Positions 61,508-64,000 of a stretch of 64,000 nt of DNA are shown one piece after another. The stretch covers positions 124,001 to 188,000 of the forward strand of contig NZ_FNJI01000005.1 in NCBI RefSeq assembly GCF_900104445.1. The letters run 5' to 3'. The stretch is from Desulforhopalus singaporensis (GTDB lineage Bacteria > Desulfobacterota > Desulfobulbia > Desulfobulbales > Desulfocapsaceae). A program made the translations under genes and the position numbers. The notes beneath the pieces were generated by a model that saw nothing but the letters and a program-made list of their open reading frames with translations, made no database searches and was not told the DNA's origin. Each line of letters begins with the position of its first letter. The stretch's first letter is position 1.

Positions 61508-64000
61508 TCAGTAGGCCTCGTCTGTGACATCATGGGATAGCTGTGACTCGGTTTGGTCAACGGTGGTCCTGAACCGGTCGCCCAGCTCGGCATGGGTTTT
61601 TTGGTCAAGGGACCGCCAGATAAGGAGCTGTTTTCTTATTTCATGAAGAAATGAGACGTTGAGCCGGTGCCAGGCCGCGGACTCCCCCGACTGTCGGTGC
61701 AGGGTTATTTTGATCTCTAAAAATTCCTCCCCCTCCCTGGCGGGGCAGAATTGCAGGTCGGCGGTCTGCATTATGCCGAAATCAAAAGGGGCAAGCCATA
61801 TCTTGGAGCGGATATGGAGGCACTGCAGCTGGTGGGGAGCATCCGATTCCTTGACCATCTTGATAATCTCGTCCACGGTCGAACAGCTGAACACTATCTG
61901 TATCGGGCCGCTTGAAAACAGACCGTGGGAGATATCCCGGTGGCTCTCAAGGTATTGGTAAATAAAGCCGCCGATAGATTCGTGTTCGGAGAACTTCATC
62001 AGAAACGGAAGGGTGACGGTAATTCTGTCATTTTCCGGCAGGGGCAGTTTAAACGTGCGGTGGACATCGGGAATGGCAATGCGCGCCGCTACCCTGGACG
62101 GATAGATGACGGAGATCAGCACCACCAGGATTACCAGAATCATTGACGCGACGCCGGCCATTGACGAGTAGTTGACCGTAATGCCGCTCCAGAGCGCAGT
62201 GGTTGACAGCAGCGCCGCCAGGACCTGGGCGATGAGGTAGCCGAGAACCACGGAGATAACCGCAAGGGCCATGGCCTCGGCGACGAAGAGGAAGCCGACG
62301 TGAGAGGGGGCAAGGCCGACCGAGGTGTAGACGCCTATCTCATTTTTCCGTTCATGGACGGCGCTTATCATGGTGTTGAGTACTATGAGAATGGAGATGA
62401 GCAGCGGGATAATGATGTTGGGCACTCCGCTGTAATTCATGGTGTCGCTGATATTGTACAGCCAGACCCCGTCGGGTTCTCCGGTAAAGATGGCCAGGCT
62501 GAAACGGTCCGACAACTGTCCGGCCAGGCTCCCTGTCCGCTCGGGATTGGCGGGCCGCACCGCGATGTTTTTCAATCTTCCCCCGGCGGCCGCCAGCGTC
62601 TGTGCCGGAATGATTGCCGTCTGTCCGGCGGGAATGTGGATGTAGCGGGACTGGAACGAGCGGACATCGTCTCCTGACTCCATGGCTTCCAGCTCCTCTT
62701 CGGTCATTTCAGTGTCCGCCTCGTTGGGAAAGATGACCGGAGTGAGCGGTTCGCCGTCCAGGTCGACGGCTTCGGCAAAAGTTTTCGCATCAAAGGTCCC
62801 GATCACGGTAAAAGGGATTCCCCACAGGGAAACATTCTGTTCTCCGTCGGGGGCGACTCCGAGAAGATCCGCGGTCTGCTTCTCCAAAATGATCGCCCTG
62901 ATGTCGGACCTGTTGAACCATCTGCCCGCAGTGAGCAACCGGTCAAGTCCGGTTACATAGGGTTCATCGGGACTCAGGCCGATGAGTCCCTGGAGCCCGA
63001 GTTCTTTGTCCTTATTGCGTACCGACACGTGGACCGGTCTTGACGGGTCCTGACTCTCAATCCATACTCTGGGGGCGGACCGATCGCTTGCAGACATTGC
63101 CGACATCAGTATCTCGGTGGCCTGGGGAGGCAGACTCCTGTTGTTCATCTGTCTCAGCAGCAGTCCCCGGTAGGGGGCCGAGGAGGAAAAAGGAAGTCTT
63201 ACCTGCTTCTTGTTCGACTTGATGGTGGTAAAACTCATAATGGTAAAGGTGAGGATGACCAGGGTGGAACAGGTCAGAACCGTCCGCAGCCTTCTCCTGC
63301 GCAGGTTGGAGACACCGAGGAAAAAGGCGGCGGTAAAAGCTTTCCACCTGCTGATTTCTACCGATCTTTTATGGGCGGCACGGCGCTGCAGAAGAATCAT
63401 TTCGTCTTCGAACCGGAAAAAGATTATGAGCGACACGATAAACGACAGCCCGATAACGAAAAACGCAAGGATGACGACCATTGGGCTGTATGCGAGCTCA
63501 AAAGCCGGATGTACGTTGTAGATGACCGCTATCAGTACCGCCAGGATCAGGAAGAAACCGGCTATTCTTTTGTATATGTTGTTGAAATTAAAAAGAAAGC
63601 GCTCCGTTACGAAGGCAAAGGGGACAAAGAGCGCGATATAGAAAAGCACTCCGAACAGTACGTCTTTCTGCGTTTTTTCGACCTGTACGTATACTCTCTC
63701 GGCCAGTGCCTGGGAGGTGGCTGCCGCCGTTCTTGCCCGGGAATAGTGCAGGGCGTCAAGACTTTTTTCCGCATCATCGAGAGCTGCCAGCCCCCGGGAT
63801 CTGAGTTCGTTTATCCTGGGATCGAAGATCCCGTGGTTCTCCAGGTTGACGATTCGCGGTTCCAGCAGTGTCCATGCGTCTTTTGCGGCATGGTAGATCG
63901 TGTTCGGAATAGTGGGAAAATCGTCCACTGGATATCCAAGGCCCATGCGATTCTCGTCGGTGCCGTTGGATAAGATCATCTTGGTGGTCAGAACGGTATC
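61508..64000 (-). CDS. FtsX-type ABC permease, 5' end beyond the window
   Basis: At least 830 residues. The frame has no stop before the right edge (codons before the ATG at 63979 read D-T-V-L-T-T-K), so the true start is outside. Visible parts are a soluble segment, three or four helices (about 105-195 from 63979), a helix near 240, a large periplasmic domain (about 255-530), and FtsX helices with PNIIIPLLISILIVLNTMIS and HERKNEIGVYTSVGL. A cytoplasmic C-terminal domain of about 170 residues follows that FtsX proteins usually lack. It resembles MacB/LolC permeases. An ABC ATPase gene would be expected just outside the window. Confidence 0.75.
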   Translation of the reverse strand, partial: DTVLTTKMILSNGTDENRMGLGYPVDDFPTIPNTIYHAAKDAWTLLEPRIVNLENHGIFDPRINELRSRGLAALDDAEKSLDALHYSRARTAAATSQALAERVYVQVEKTQKDVLFGVLFYIALFVPFAFVTERFLFNFNNIYKRIAGFFLILAVLIAVIYNVHPAFELAYSPMVVILAFFVIGLSFIVSLIIFFRFEDEMILLQRRAAHKRSVEISRWKAFTAAFFLGVSNLRRRRLRTVLTCSTLVILTFTIMSFTTIKSNKKQVRLPFSSSAPYRGLLLRQMNNRSLPPQATEILMSAMSASDRSAPRVWIESQDPSRPVHVSVRNKDKELGLQGLIGLSPDEPYVTGLDRLLTAGRWFNRSDIRAIILEKQTADLLGVAPDGEQNVSLWGIPFTVIGTFDAKTFAEAVDLDGEPLTPVIFPNEADTEMTEEELEAMESGDDVRSFQSRYIHIPAGQTAIIPAQTLAAAGGRLKNIAVRPANPERTGSLAGQLSDRFSLAIFTGEPDGVWLYNISDTMNYSGVPNIIIPLLISILIVLNTMISAVHERKNEIGVYTSVGLAPSHVGFLFVAEAMALAVISVVLGYLIAQVLAALLSTTALWSGITVNYSSMAGVASMILVILVVLISVIYPSRVAARIAIPDVHRTFKLPLPENDRITVTLPFLMKFSEHESIGGFIYQYLESHRDISHGLFSSGPIQIVFSCSTVDEIIKMVKESDAPHQLQCLHIRSKIWLAPFDFGIMQTADLQFCPAREGEEFLEIKITLHRQSGESAAWHRLNVSFLHEIRKQLLIWRSLDQKTHAELGDRFRTTVDQTESQLSHDVTDEAY

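Noticed and set aside
1-64000. CRISPR arrays, insertion sequences, prophage, tRNA or rRNA genes
   Set aside because: No tandem spaced repeats, transposases, phage structural genes or RNA-gene signatures were seen. The only recombinase is XerD-like and belongs to housekeeping.

Overview
The window reads as an ordinary chromosomal stretch of an anaerobic, Gram-negative bacterium. Domain sets such as a DHH-CBS-nucleotidyltransferase fusion, a two-CW helix-turn-helix protein, a non-pyrrolysine MttB-type methyltransferase, class I fumarase and several molybdenum-enzyme genes point to Desulfobacterota, most likely Desulfobulbales. That placement is inference from gene content; there is no rRNA gene to confirm it. 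Nearly all of the window is coding, with short operons on both strands. I saw no tRNA, rRNA, CRISPR array, insertion sequence or prophage.

Layout. 1-3540: type II secretion genes (ExeA/GspA ATPase and GspB on the minus strand, running into a gene cut by the left edge; a lone gspF on the plus strand with its own terminator). 3566-7274: a secreted protein, a DUF2058 protein, a periplasmic protein and an XPB-like helicase. 7322-9451: BipA/TypA behind a good promoter, followed by two tiny membrane peptides in one frame separated by a TGA. 9524-15170: a minus-strand run of NUDIX, HAD, ketopantoate reductase, an OB-fold exported protein, an SGNH hydrolase and the glycogen debranching enzyme GlgX. 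15398-16434: a DUF1566 protein and a strong terminator.

16513-22387 is the most interesting block. It is a LexA-controlled mutagenesis cassette: lexA, a DUF72 gene, an ImuB-like Y-family polymerase homologue whose catalytic acidic residues appear to be lost, and dnaE2. Two LexA-type boxes 30 bp apart lie on the promoter. The usual imuA (RecA-like) position is occupied by DUF72.

22563-27456 is a betaine-type methylamine module: a PAS/AAA+ sigma-54 activator, two identical palindromic cores 51 bp apart, a sigma-54 promoter, a BCCT transporter and an MttB/MtgB-family methyltransferase with no corrinoid protein beside it. 27672-31606: an acyl-CoA synthetase and a single-subunit molybdopterin oxidoreductase. 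31636-35234: a site-2-type protease and the DHH-CBS-CCA/poly(A) nucleotidyltransferase fusion. 35364-41477: a TetR (CecR-like) regulator with a perfect palindrome on its promoter, then a ybhGFSR-type efflux operon.

41505-57386 is housekeeping mixed with unknowns: XerD-like recombinase, ribosomal protein S21, Ddl, FdhD, MobB, fumarase, an MscS-type channel, SerS, TatC, DUF523, FtsB-like, FmdB, a two-CW regulator, a lipoprotein, a family-4-like uracil-DNA glycosylase, and a three-gene set containing a PqqD-like protein. 57511-64000: an uncharacterised membrane system of an OPT-family protein, a DUF6785-like protein and an FtsX-type permease that runs off the right edge.
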